Source: Cyanobium sp. ATX 6F1
GTDB taxonomy: Bacteria; Cyanobacteriota; Cyanobacteriia; PCC-6307; Cyanobiaceae
Assembly: GCF_024346315.1 (NCBI RefSeq)
Contig: NZ_JAGQCS010000010.1
Coordinates: 29,553 to 93,552, forward strand
DNA length: 64,000 nucleotides
Direction: 5' to 3'
Shown in pieces: positions 40,972-49,583 of the stretch. A program made the translations under genes and the position numbers. The first letter of the stretch is position 1, and each line of letters opens with the position of its first letter. The notes beneath the pieces are model-generated. The model had not been told where the DNA came from. It did not search any database and saw only the letters and a list, made by a program, of their open reading frames with translations.

Positions 40972-42204
40972 GTGCGGGTGCTGCTGGTTCACCAGAACTT
41001 CCCCGGCCAGTTCCGCCACCTGGCTCCGGCCCTCCAGGCCGCGGGCCATGCGGTGGCGGCAATCGGCAACCGCACCGATGTGCCCCCCCTTCCGGGGGTG
41101 CGCTATCTCCCTGCAGGCGGCGATGTGGGCGACGAGCTGCGCCAGCCCAGCGCCGAAGCCCGCTGCCAGCGGCAGTTCGCCCAGGGGCGGCGGGTGGCTA
41201 TTCAGCTCCAGGTCCTCGCCCAGCGGGGCTGGCACCCGGAGGTGGTGGTGGGCCATCCGTTCTGGGGGGATCTGCTTTTCCTCGACGATGTGTTCCCCGG
41301 GGTGCCGCTGGTGGCCCTGATGGAGATGGATCTGCTGGGTGTGCCATCTCTTGATGGCGCCCCCCGGCCCGCCGGCCCAGGCCTGCTGCAGTGGACCACC
41401 CTCCAGGCCGCCCGGCGCATGGCCGCCGGCCTCACGGCCACGCGCTTCCAGCTGTGCACCTTCCCCGCCTGGCTCCAGCCGCGCATCGCCGTGATCCACG
41501 AGGGCATCGATCTGGAGCGTTGCCGGCCCAGCCCGGTCAGCAGCCTGCGGCTGCCCGATGGCACCTTGCTGCGGGGCGGCGAACCGCTGATCACCTACAG
41601 CAGCCGCAGCCTGGAGCCCCTGCGCGGCTTCGACACGTTCATGCGGGCCCTGCCGCAGGTGCTGGCGCAGCACCCGGCCGTGCGGGTGGTGATCTGCGGC
41701 GAGGACCGCAGCGCCTATGGGCCGTCCCCCTCCGCTGGCAGCAGCTGGAAACAGGAGCTGTTGCGGGAGCTGGGATCCCGCCTTGATCCGGGCCGGGTGC
41801 ACTTCCCAGGTCTGTTGCCCCATGGGGCCCTGCTCGATCTGTTCCGCCTCAGCGCCGCCCACGTGTATCTCACGGCCCCCTACGTGCTCAGTTGGAGCCT
41901 GCTGGAGGCCATGGCCTGCGGAGCCCTGGTGGTGGGCTCCCGCACCGCCCCGGTGGAGGAAGTGATCGAGCACGGCCAGGAGGGGCTGCTGGTGCCCTTC
42001 GATCGACCGGAGGCCCTCTCCGGCGCGCTGCTCCAGGTGCTTCGCCAGCCGGCCTCCTTCGCCCACCTGCGCCTGGGTGCCCGGCGCCGCATGGCCCGGG
42101 AGTTCGACCATCGCCGCTGTCTGGACAGCCAGATCGAGCTGATCGCAGCCGTGGCCAGGGGCGAGGATCCCCTGGCCACGGAACCCGCGCCCTCCCATGG
42201 CTGA
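40972..42204 (+). CDS. GT4-family glycosyltransferase
   Basis: 410 residues from a GTG. Motifs of the GT-B fold: VLLVHQNFPGQFRHLAPALQ at the N-terminus; VIHEGIDLERC; ITYSSRSLEPLRGFDTFMRA; VRVVICGEDRSAYG; LSWSLLEAMACGALVVGSRT with EEVIEHGQEGLLVPFD, the E-x7-E donor-site region. It begins seven bases after hlyD and overlaps the next gene by eight, so it is in the secretion transcription unit. That link supports glycosylation of the exported protein, but this is inference. Confidence 0.88.
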   Translation: MRVLLVHQNFPGQFRHLAPALQAAGHAVAAIGNRTDVPPLPGVRYLPAGGDVGDELRQPSAEARCQRQFAQGRRVAIQLQVLAQRGWHPEVVVGHPFWGDLLFLDDVFPGVPLVALMEMDLLGVPSLDGAPRPAGPGLLQWTTLQAARRMAAGLTATRFQLCTFPAWLQPRIAVIHEGIDLERCRPSPVSSLRLPDGTLLRGGEPLITYSSRSLEPLRGFDTFMRALPQVLAQHPAVRVVICGEDRSAYGPSPSAGSSWKQELLRELGSRLDPGRVHFPGLLPHGALLDLFRLSAAHVYLTAPYVLSWSLLEAMACGALVVGSRTAPVEEVIEHGQEGLLVPFDRPEALSGALLQVLRQPASFAHLRLGARRRMAREFDHRRCLDSQIELIAAVARGEDPLATEPAPSHG

Positions 42205-42868
42205 GCAGGACCCGCGCCAGATCTGGTGGGAGCAGGCCCGCGCGGCCCTGGCGGAGCAGGACTGGCCGCTGCTGGAGGGCAGCTTGCTGCGGATCCTGGA
42301 GGTGAGCCCGGGGCAGGCTGAGCTACTCGATCTCCTCGGCCATGCCCTGCTGATGCAGGGTCAGTTCACCCGCTGCCGCGAGGTGCTGGAGCAGGCCCTG
42401 GCGGCTGGCAGCACCAGCTTTTGGACGCCCCACAAGCTCGGCGATGCCCACCGTGGCCTGCAGCGCCCCGCCGCCGCCATCCCCGCCTATGAGCAGGCGC
42501 TGCAATGGGGCAGCGACAGCCCGATCACCGTGCGCAATCTGCTGGAGGTGCTCCATGGCGATGGGGCGATCAAGGCCCTGGGCCGCCTGGAGCGGCTGGC
42601 GGCCGAAGCGCCTCAGCCCTGGAGTTGGCAGGAGCCCGCCCCCTGGCTGCAGGGGGCCATGGACGCGGCCACCCGGGTGCAGGGCACCGCCCTGGCGGAG
42701 TGGCTCTGCGTGAGGGGCTGCCCCGATCCGGCCGTGCGGGCGGTGGTCTGGCAGGAGAGCCTGCACCGGCTGGATCTGCCGGCCACCCTGGAGCTGCTGG
42801 GTGGCAGTTCCCTTCCCCTCGAGCGCGCCCTGAACGCCCGGATCGAGGCCCTACTCCAGGGCCCGTAG
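42197..42868 (+). CDS. Small TPR protein at the end of the secretion/glycosylation operon
   Basis: 223 residues, helical, with TPR-like units (DWPLLEGSLLRILEVSPGQA, ALLMQGQFTRCREVLEQALA, LGDAHRGLQRPAAAIPAYEQ). The C-terminal third is Leu/Ala-rich with no known motif. Its start overlaps the GT4 gene, and its stop overlaps the convergent GT4 gene by 18 bases. Confidence 0.65.
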   Translation: MAEQDPRQIWWEQARAALAEQDWPLLEGSLLRILEVSPGQAELLDLLGHALLMQGQFTRCREVLEQALAAGSTSFWTPHKLGDAHRGLQRPAAAIPAYEQALQWGSDSPITVRNLLEVLHGDGAIKALGRLERLAAEAPQPWSWQEPAPWLQGAMDAATRVQGTALAEWLCVRGCPDPAVRAVVWQESLHRLDLPATLELLGGSSLPLERALNARIEALLQGP

Positions 42869-44149
42869 GGGGTGATCGGCCGCCAGGCCTCGGGCCAGTT
42901 CGGCGCGCCCCGGCTGGCGCAGCAGGCACCCCAGCCGCTGGCGCACGACCGCCGCCAGGGTGTCCGGGGCCAGCCGCTGGCGCACCGCCGAGCGCCCCGC
43001 CTGGGCCAGGCGCCGGTGGTACGCGCCATCGAGGGCCAGTCGCCGCAGGGCCGCCGCCGCTCCATCCAGGTCGGGTTCGGCCCAGGGCCAGCCCTCGCGG
43101 TAGTCGCCTTCGGTGCGCCGGATCGGCACCAGGCGATGGGGCACCAGCTCGGCGCTGCCCGGAGGCATGAAATCCAGATTGCCGGAGTAGCCCGTGGCCA
43201 CCACCGGCAGGCCCCCCGCCATCGCCTCCGCCAGGGTGAGCCCGAAGCCCTCGGCCCGGTGCAGGCTCAGCAGCACGTCGGCCTCGGTGTAGAGGGCATC
43301 CAGCTGCTCCAGGGGCAGGTGGCGATCGAGCACGTGGATGCGCGGGTCGCTCCGGGCCCGCTCCCGCAGCGCCTCAGCGGCATCCGGAAATTGGAGTCCG
43401 CTGGAGAGTTTGAGCACCAGCCGGGCGGGGGGAAGCGTCGCGCTCCCACCCGCTTCCGTTCCACGGCCTGGGGGAAAGGCCCGCAGGAAGGCCTCGATCG
43501 CCCCCACCGGGTTCTTGCGCCCCACCGTGCTCCAGAAATCGAAGGCGAACAGCACCGTGAACGGCGCTCCGGGCCGCCGGGGGGGCACCGTCAGCCGCCG
43601 CTGGGCCAGCCGATCTGCCCGGCGCCAGTCGATCAGGTGCGGCAGCGCCGACACGGGCACCGGGCTGCGCAGCGCCAGGGCCTGGGCCGTGAAGGTGGAG
43701 GGGCACCAGAGCTGGTCCAGCCCCGCGAACCCTGCCTCCCAACCGCTGGGGAACGCCTCCAACTCCCAAGCCCAGTAGCCAATCCGTAGGGGCGCCCGCA
43801 GCTCGAGCCGCTCCAGCAGGCCATCGGTCTGTCGCAGCACATTGGGATTGGTGTGCACCAGATCGATCGCCGCTGGCTCCCAATCCCCTGACTCGGGCAG
43901 CGGTTGGTCGTTGATGTGGGTGGCGAGGGGGAGATCGCGCCACTGCACGTGCACACCGGCCGCCGCCAGGGCCCGGGCCGTGCAGCGGGCCCCCTCCCCC
44001 AGCCCGAAGCCCCCGCTCAGGTGGCCCCAAAGGTTGACGGTGAGCGCGATCGCCCTGGCCCAGCTCGGGCGATCATGGCACCGGCGGTCTGAGCGGCGCC
44101 CGATCTTGTGACCGTGGTGCCTGAACCTTCCACCACCAACCCCGAACAC
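42851..44149 (-). CDS. GT4-family glycosyltransferase (start uncertain)
   Basis: The conserved part begins about 44044 (LTVNLWGHLSGGFGLGEGAR, the opening GT-B strand) and continues with WELEAFPSGWEAGFAGLDQL, WCPSTFTAQAL, TVLFAFDFWSTVGRKNPVGA, VLLSLHRAEGFGLTLAEAMA and GLPVVATGYSGNLDFM. No ATG, GTG or TTG lies in frame close to the domain; the only canonical candidate is GTG 44149, which overlaps the divergent gene by 42 bases. Either that start is used, or a rare codon, or a frameshift removed the real one. Upstream open frame to 44854 is antisense to another gene and rejected. Confidence 0.8.
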   Translation of the reverse strand: MFGVGGGRFRHHGHKIGRRSDRRCHDRPSWARAIALTVNLWGHLSGGFGLGEGARCTARALAAAGVHVQWRDLPLATHINDQPLPESGDWEPAAIDLVHTNPNVLRQTDGLLERLELRAPLRIGYWAWELEAFPSGWEAGFAGLDQLWCPSTFTAQALALRSPVPVSALPHLIDWRRADRLAQRRLTVPPRRPGAPFTVLFAFDFWSTVGRKNPVGAIEAFLRAFPPGRGTEAGGSATLPPARLVLKLSSGLQFPDAAEALRERARSDPRIHVLDRHLPLEQLDALYTEADVLLSLHRAEGFGLTLAEAMAGGLPVVATGYSGNLDFMPPGSAELVPHRLVPIRRTEGDYREGWPWAEPDLDGAAAALRRLALDGAYHRRLAQAGRSAVRQRLAPDTLAAVVRQRLGCLLRQPGRAELARGLAADHPLRALE

Positions 44150-45961
44150 TGGTACCGCCAGGGGGCCCAGGCCCTCGGTGAGCACCAGCTTGAGGCGGCC
44201 GCCCAGGCGTTCTGGAGTTGCCTGGCCATTGACCCCCGCCACGCCAGCGCCCTGCACCTCCTCGGCAAGGTGCGGGAACGCCAGGGAGAATTCGAGGCGG
44301 CTTTGGCCCTGCAGCTGGGGAGCTGGCGCGAAGACCCCTCCCTGGGTTGGAACGCCTTCGCCGCCGCCGAGTTGCTGCGCCGTGACGGCCGTTGGGGCGA
44401 GGCGGCTGCCGCCTTCCGTGCGGCCCAGGAGGTGCTTCCCGATGAACGCTGGATCGCTCTCCAGGCCAGGGAAGCGGAAGGACTCGGGGTGTTCGCAGGC
44501 GAAAGGCTCGCCGGCGGGCTCAGCGCGGCGGCCTACCGGATCTGGTGCCGAAGCTTCGAGCCGGTTCTGTCGCCGCCGGCGGCCCAGGGGTCCGGCGGCG
44601 ATCGGGCCGTTCGGGAGGCCTGGCACCTCGATTGTTCCCCGGAGGCCGTGCTGCACCCGGGAGCCCTCGACTGGCTGGCCGGCTGGCTGGCGGCCCAGCC
44701 CGATCGCGCCGACCTGCTCTACCCCGACGAAGACCAGCTGGATGGCGAGGGCCGGCGCCATGACCCCTGGTTCAAGCCGGGCTGGGTGAGCGAGAGCTTC
44801 TGGAGCACCCCCTGGCTGGGCAGCTGCGCCTTCTGGCGCCGCGACTGGCTGCACCAGCAGGGGTTGTCCCCCCTACCGCCCGGGGCCGATCCCCTGGAGC
44901 GCTGGCGCTGGCAGCTGGCCGCCCTGGAGCGCCGCCCCCGCATCGCCCACCTCGATCGGGTGCTGGTGCACCTCAAGCAGGGCCCGGCCCAAGACCCGGC
45001 CCCCTATGCCACCGCCTTGGCCGATCACCTGGGCCGCTGCGGTGAGGGACCAGTGCACGTGGAGCCAGGCCCTGCCACCGGTTTTCGCCTCACTTGGCCT
45101 GTGCCCCGCGCCCTCCGCCTCAGCGTGGTGGTGCTCACCCGGGACCGCCCCGATCTGCTGGAGCAGTGCCTCCATGGCGTCGAGGCCAGCAAGGGGGGAC
45201 TCGATCTGGAGTGGCTCGTGGTCGACAACGGCTCCCGCCTGGAGGCCACCGCCGCCCTGCTGCGCCACTGGCGCCAGCGGCCCGGCAGTCGCTTTCGCGT
45301 GCGTTCCCTTGATCAGCCCTTCAACTGGAGCCTGCTCAACAACCGCGCCGCCGCCGAGGCTAGTGGTGAGCTGCTGCTGTTCCTCAACAACGACGTGTTG
45401 GTGCCTGCCGGGGTCGATCAAGACTGGTTGAAAATTTTGGCGGGCCAGGCCCTGCGCCCGGCCATCGGCTGCGTCGGTGCCCGCCTGCTCTATCCCGATG
45501 GCACGATCCAGCACGCCGGCCTGCTGCCCCTGATGGGCGCAGGCTGTGAGCATCCCTACCGGGGGTTGCCGCTGGAGCGCGCTCCCCACCGCGGTCGGCT
45601 CCATCAGCTCACGGGCTGGCCGGCGGTCACCGGCGCCTGCCTGATGCTGCGCCGGGGGCTCTTTCAGGCGGTCGGCGGATTCGATCCGGCGCTGCCGGTC
45701 GAGGGCAACGACGTGGATTTCTGTCTGCGGCTCGGGCGAGCGGGCTACCGGCACGTGGTCTGCCCGGAGGCCACGCTGCTGCACCTTGAGGCCGCCAGCC
45801 GCTCCCTCTCCACCAGTGCCACCTGGGCCCCAGCCCAGTCGCGGTTGATGCGCCGTTGGCCCGGGGCCATGGCCAGCGCAAGCCCCTGGTGGCCGGAGGC
45901 CTCAAGCCTTGAAACCACCGATGGCCGGCCCAGGGAACTGGCCGGCCGGGGCTGGTCCTAG
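44108..45961 (+). CDS. TPR + GT2 glycosyltransferase
   Basis: 617 residues from a GTG. TPR units fill about 10-120 (HWYRQGAQALGEHQLEAAAQ, FWSCLAIDPRHASALHLLGK). A lower-complexity acceptor-like domain follows (DLLYPDEDQL). The GT2 core is at about 335-580: LSVVVLTRDRPDLLEQCLHG, WLVVDNGSRLEAT, LLFLNNDVLVPAG (DxD-like), GACLMLRRGLFQAVGGFDPA, VEGNDVDFCLRLGRAGYRHV. The combined TPR-GT2 build suggests a protein or multi-subunit glycosyl acceptor. It converges on and overlaps the next gene by four bases. Confidence 0.85.
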   Translation: MTVVPEPSTTNPEHWYRQGAQALGEHQLEAAAQAFWSCLAIDPRHASALHLLGKVRERQGEFEAALALQLGSWREDPSLGWNAFAAAELLRRDGRWGEAAAAFRAAQEVLPDERWIALQAREAEGLGVFAGERLAGGLSAAAYRIWCRSFEPVLSPPAAQGSGGDRAVREAWHLDCSPEAVLHPGALDWLAGWLAAQPDRADLLYPDEDQLDGEGRRHDPWFKPGWVSESFWSTPWLGSCAFWRRDWLHQQGLSPLPPGADPLERWRWQLAALERRPRIAHLDRVLVHLKQGPAQDPAPYATALADHLGRCGEGPVHVEPGPATGFRLTWPVPRALRLSVVVLTRDRPDLLEQCLHGVEASKGGLDLEWLVVDNGSRLEATAALLRHWRQRPGSRFRVRSLDQPFNWSLLNNRAAAEASGELLLFLNNDVLVPAGVDQDWLKILAGQALRPAIGCVGARLLYPDGTIQHAGLLPLMGAGCEHPYRGLPLERAPHRGRLHQLTGWPAVTGACLMLRRGLFQAVGGFDPALPVEGNDVDFCLRLGRAGYRHVVCPEATLLHLEAASRSLSTSATWAPAQSRLMRRWPGAMASASPWWPEASSLETTDGRPRELAGRGWS

Positions 45962-46713
45962 CCGCCTGGCTGTCCCTCGAGGCCATCGAGGAACAGGCGG
46001 AACTGTTCGGTTGCCAGGGCCAGTTCCTGGAGTGGGGCCAGCGGCCCATCGAGCCCAGGCGGCGGGCCATCGGGCCAGAGGCTGAGGGCCGCGGCCTGGC
46101 GTTCCGCCCGTTGGGCCCGGGCCTCCACGCCCTCCAGCGCCCGCCGGAACAACGTGGTGTTCCCAGGATCCTGGGCCTCTTGCAGGGCCAGGGCCCGCTC
46201 GAAGGCCGCCTTGGCGGCGGTGGTTTCCCCCTGGGCCAAATGCAGCTGGCCGATCTCGAACCAGCACCAGGGGAAGGCCGGAGCGAGCTCCGCGCAGCGT
46301 TGCTGGGCCTGCAGCGCCTCCGTCCGCCGGCCCGTCTGCGCGAGGACACGCCCGTGAATGTGGTGGCTGTAGGCGAAGTCGCTGCGCCCCTGAACCGCCC
46401 GGGTGCTCAGGGCGAGGGCTTGGCGCAGATCCCCCAGCTCCAGGCAGGCCTTTCCAGCTAGGTAGCAGACGTGGGTCTCGATGGGCGCACCACGGCTGAG
46501 CCTCGGCAGTTGCTCCAACATGATCTGCTGGAGTTCCTGCCAATTTCCCTCGCCCTCCAGCAGACTGCCGAGGGTCCTCAGTAGCCGTTCATCTCCGGGC
46601 AGAGCCCGTAGCCCCTCGATCAGGGTCTGCTTCTGCACCGCAAGGGGACGAGGGCAGGCCCATTGTCCCGCCAGGCGCCGGGAGCTGACAACCAACCACG
46701 AAGTGACGGCCAA
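45958..46713 (-). CDS. TPR protein of unknown function
   Basis: 251 residues made mostly of helix-turn-helix TPR units (KACLELGDLRQALALSTRAV, IHGRVLAQTGRRTEALQAQQ, QLHLAQGETTAAKAAFERAL). No catalytic motif. Its start overlaps the start of the divergent gene at 46703, so the two share regulatory DNA. Probably an adaptor for neighbouring transferases. Confidence 0.65.
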   Translation of the reverse strand: MAVTSWLVVSSRRLAGQWACPRPLAVQKQTLIEGLRALPGDERLLRTLGSLLEGEGNWQELQQIMLEQLPRLSRGAPIETHVCYLAGKACLELGDLRQALALSTRAVQGRSDFAYSHHIHGRVLAQTGRRTEALQAQQRCAELAPAFPWCWFEIGQLHLAQGETTAAKAAFERALALQEAQDPGNTTLFRRALEGVEARAQRAERQAAALSLWPDGPPPGLDGPLAPLQELALATEQFRLFLDGLEGQPGG

Positions 46714-47557
46714 GGTGACCAGCGTTGATCAGCCCCTGGTGCCCCTCTCGGTCCAGGGTCTTTGGATCTATGGCTTGCCTGGCAGCCGCCTGGGCCTGCG
46801 GCGCTCCGCCGGTGCTCCAGCTCTCGACTCGCTCGCCCGCGGCCTTCACGACAACGAGACTTGGCGGGCCTGGATCTTCTATGGGCCGCCGGACCAGGCC
46901 CTCGCTGAGCTGTCCGATGGGGGCCCTGCCTCAGCCCCGGGAGCCGATCCCCTGGCCGATTGGCTGGAGCAGATGGATCTGGCCGTGCAGATCAAGCGAC
47001 GGGCCCGGGAGCGCTTGCAGCTGGTGAACCTGGGCCACTCCACCTCGGCTTTGGAGGAGGCCCTGCGTCGGGAGCTGCCCGAGCTGGAGCAGGGCGTGCG
47101 TCGCCGTCGCTCCACCCGGGTGAGCAGCCTGCCCGCGGATGTGCTGCGGGCCACCACCTTGGCCCTGCTGCAGCTCAGGCCAGCCCTGCTCAACGGTTAC
47201 CTCGACCTGGAGAGCTGGGCCGACCGCTACGGGCACGAGGGCGATGGGGACCGGTGGCGGGAGGCGTTCGATGGCACGGAACTGCTGCAGGCCCTGCACC
47301 GCTGGGACAGCCACCATGGGGCCCTCGGTGATCGGGATTCACGACTGGTGGGCCTGGAGCGCCAACTGAGCCGGGATCAGGAGGAACGCGACCTGCTGCT
47401 GGCCCACTTGCATCAGCTGGAGTTGGAACTGGACCATTACGTGGAGGAGCACGAACGCCTGGTCGATCTGGTGGCCAAGGTCGAGGCGCAGCTGGATCGG
47501 GCCCGGCGGTTGCTGGAGCAGGGGCGGTTCGCACGGCCTGCGGGCGGAAGGCCGTGA
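46703..47557 (+). CDS. Hypothetical coiled-coil protein of the glycan locus
   Basis: From GTG 46703, 284 residues; the frame is open further upstream only inside the divergent gene. N-terminal alpha/beta part (SVQGLWIYGLPGSRLGLRRS, WRAWIFYGPPDQALAEL), then helices (DWLEQMDLAVQIKRRARERL, QLVNLGHSTSALEEAL) and a C-terminal coiled coil (LERQLSRDQEERDLLLAHLH, VDLVAKVEAQLDRARRLLEQ). It overlaps the sulfotransferase start by four bases. I know no function. The style matches proteins that sit beside glycosyl- and sulfotransferases in cyanobacteria. Confidence 0.6.
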   Translation: MTAKVTSVDQPLVPLSVQGLWIYGLPGSRLGLRRSAGAPALDSLARGLHDNETWRAWIFYGPPDQALAELSDGGPASAPGADPLADWLEQMDLAVQIKRRARERLQLVNLGHSTSALEEALRRELPELEQGVRRRRSTRVSSLPADVLRATTLALLQLRPALLNGYLDLESWADRYGHEGDGDRWREAFDGTELLQALHRWDSHHGALGDRDSRLVGLERQLSRDQEERDLLLAHLHQLELELDHYVEEHERLVDLVAKVEAQLDRARRLLEQGRFARPAGGRP

Positions 47558-48645
47558 AGCCGGTGGCAGGGCGTGAACCCCTCTGGCTCCAGCGGGCCCA
47601 GGAGGCCAGGCGCCAGGCCGACCGCTTCGCTGCGGCCATGGCCTACCTGGATGGACTGGCCGAGGTCCCCACGGATCAGCGCCCCCTGAACGGTCTCTAT
47701 TTCCTGGGCCTGGATCTGGAGGAACGGCGCCGGATCCTTCCCCGGCTGCAGGAGCTGTTGGCGCTGGCGCCTGAGCGGCCGCTGGCCCGCTTTCTGCTGG
47801 CCCACTGGCTCCACGATCTGGGGGAGCGGGAGCGCTCGCTCTCCATTAGCCGGGAGGTGGCCCGCACCGGCCTCGCTCCCCATCGCCTACGCCCCGACTC
47901 GGCCGTGGGAGCCGGCGGACAGCCGGATGCCCTGATCATCGGCGCCCCGAAATCCGCCACCACATCCCTGGCGGCCTACCTCTGCGGCCATCCCGCCATC
48001 TGGGTGCACCCCCTCAAGGAGCTGCATTTTTTCGACAATCACTGGGAACGGGGAGAGGAGTGGTACCGGGCCCAGTTTCCATCGCTGCGGCGAACCGGCT
48101 CCATCGTTCGCCTCGAAGCCACCCCCGACTACCTGCAGACACCGGAGGCCCCGGCCCGGGTGCAGAGCCTGCTGCCCGAGGTCCGCCTGATCGTGGTGTT
48201 GCGGGAACCGCTCGCGCGGGCGATCAGCTGGATCGGCCACATGCGCACCCAGGTGGGACTGGAGGGGGAGACGGAGGCGCTGCTGCGCCAGGAGATGGAA
48301 AACCTGGAGGCCCTTGATCCGGCCGAGCGTGCCCAACTGGGTTGGTTCTTTCCCAATGCCCTCAGTGGCAGCCTCTACGCCGATCAACTGGGTCGTTGGC
48401 GGAAGCATGTGCCGGCCGAGCGGATCCTGTTGTTGAGCTTCGAGGCGCTGGTGCTCAACCCCGAGCCCGTGCTGCGCCGCGTTCTGGCTTTTCTCGATCA
48501 GGATCCAGCGGGTCTTCCCCCCGGGCGCACCTATGTGGCCTACAACCGTGGACGCGAGCAGCTCCACCCGATCGATCCCAACCTGGCCCGTCGTTGCAGG
48601 GATGGGGTGCTGGCGGAGGCGATGGAGCTCTGGCTGGAGCTCTGA
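47554..48645 (+). CDS. Sulfotransferase, heparan-sulfate-type fold
   Basis: 363 residues from a GTG overlapping the previous gene. N-terminal ~120 residues are TPR-like. The sulfotransferase domain begins at LIIGAPKSATTSLAAYLCGH (5'-PAPS loop), then LKELHFFDNHW, and VRLIVVLREPLARAISWIGH (3'-phosphate loop), a late LLLSFEALVLNPEPVLRRVL and GREQLHPIDP. These are the marks of GlcN/heparan-type sulfotransferases. One of four sulfotransferase-like genes in the window. Confidence 0.85.
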   Translation: MKPVAGREPLWLQRAQEARRQADRFAAAMAYLDGLAEVPTDQRPLNGLYFLGLDLEERRRILPRLQELLALAPERPLARFLLAHWLHDLGERERSLSISREVARTGLAPHRLRPDSAVGAGGQPDALIIGAPKSATTSLAAYLCGHPAIWVHPLKELHFFDNHWERGEEWYRAQFPSLRRTGSIVRLEATPDYLQTPEAPARVQSLLPEVRLIVVLREPLARAISWIGHMRTQVGLEGETEALLRQEMENLEALDPAERAQLGWFFPNALSGSLYADQLGRWRKHVPAERILLLSFEALVLNPEPVLRRVLAFLDQDPAGLPPGRTYVAYNRGREQLHPIDPNLARRCRDGVLAEAMELWLEL

Positions 48646-48663
48646 GGTTGCGAGTTGGCTCCA

Positions 48664-48876
48664 TTATATTTCTATGAAGCCGGTGCTCGTCGTACACGTC
48701 TGCTTCTGTCGCCCCCTCTGCCAGGAAAGATGACGCCACTCCATTCCTACCACTTTTCCACCATGGGACCCCGGTAGAAGAAGCGAAGCGACCGCATAAG
48801 TCCTAATAACATTATAGGAACTCATTGAGTGTAAAGCCCACAGATCGCCAAAGTTGTGATGGTCTCGTGCAATGCC
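48664..48876 (-). other. Possible gene fragment between sulfotransferase and FkbM genes
   Basis: The minus-strand frame reads HGIARDHHNFGDLWALHSMS and NVIRTYAVASLLLPGSHGGK, protein-like in composition with no start of its own. It could be the C-terminal remnant of a lost enzyme or chance. I see nothing else in this spacer. Confidence 0.25.
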
Positions 48877-48926
48877 ATGAATGGCGAGTGATAGCAGGTG
48901 GCTAGAGCTGCATGAAGGAATAGCAC

Positions 48927-49583
48927 TTAGCCAAGAAATGAAAACAACATATTTATGTGGAAATGGCATTCAAACACGCCTCCTTTCTCGGTTATGTAGT
49001 CGAACACATCAGCATCATTTTCCCTGCTCCCTTCAACAAGAATATATGAAACGGGAATTTCCCAGTCATAAGACTTCAGCACTTCTAGTTCGTGACCTTC
49101 AACATCCAACGAAAGGAGGCCAAATGATGGAATTCGTGAACGTCTAACAATGCCGCCAAGTGACTGCGTAGGCAATATAATCTCCTGTAAATCGTTTTCA
49201 ATTTGATCAGCAAGCCAATCATTTTCGGCGGTCTGAAGATTCATCCATTGCTTTTCGTGAGACTCTTTCTGAGTGCTCTTGACTGCGGAAACGCATTGCA
49301 GGTCTGGATTGTTAAAAAACCTAAACTTTACCTCTCCTTCCTCCGATCCAACGATGCTATTGACGAGCATATTACCAGGCCTATTCAGTTTTAGCTTTTC
49401 AAATGCGCTTGGAATGGGCTCAATCAATATGCCCGACCAACCGTGCTCATCTTCGAGTGTTTTAGTGTTTGAATATCTAATACCATCAATGGCGCCCAAC
49501 TCTATATAAAACTTAGGTATCCCGGGGCGAGATAGAAAATTATCAATCAAAAACTTATCTTCGCCAAATTGCGAATAATACAT
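48927..49583 (-). CDS. FkbM-family methyltransferase
   Basis: 218 residues: SQFGEDKFLIDNFL, KFYIELGAIDGIRYSNTKTL (SAM loop), GWSGILIEPIPSAFEKLKLN, NSIVGSEEGEVKF and FGLLSLDVEGHELEVLKSYD, all typical of FkbM O-methyltransferases of sugars. The gene is AT-rich in a GC-rich setting, flanked by non-coding AT-rich sequence, so it looks recently acquired or left from the same source as the 9-18 kb island. Confidence 0.85.
   Translation of the reverse strand: MYYSQFGEDKFLIDNFLSRPGIPKFYIELGAIDGIRYSNTKTLEDEHGWSGILIEPIPSAFEKLKLNRPGNMLVNSIVGSEEGEVKFRFFNNPDLQCVSAVKSTQKESHEKQWMNLQTAENDWLADQIENDLQEIILPTQSLGGIVRRSRIPSFGLLSLDVEGHELEVLKSYDWEIPVSYILVEGSRENDADVFDYITEKGGVFECHFHINMLFSFLG

Noticed and set aside
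39441..42198. Two long minus-strand frames opposite the ABC/HlyD and GT4 genes
   Set aside because: Antisense shadows; plus-strand products are recognisable.
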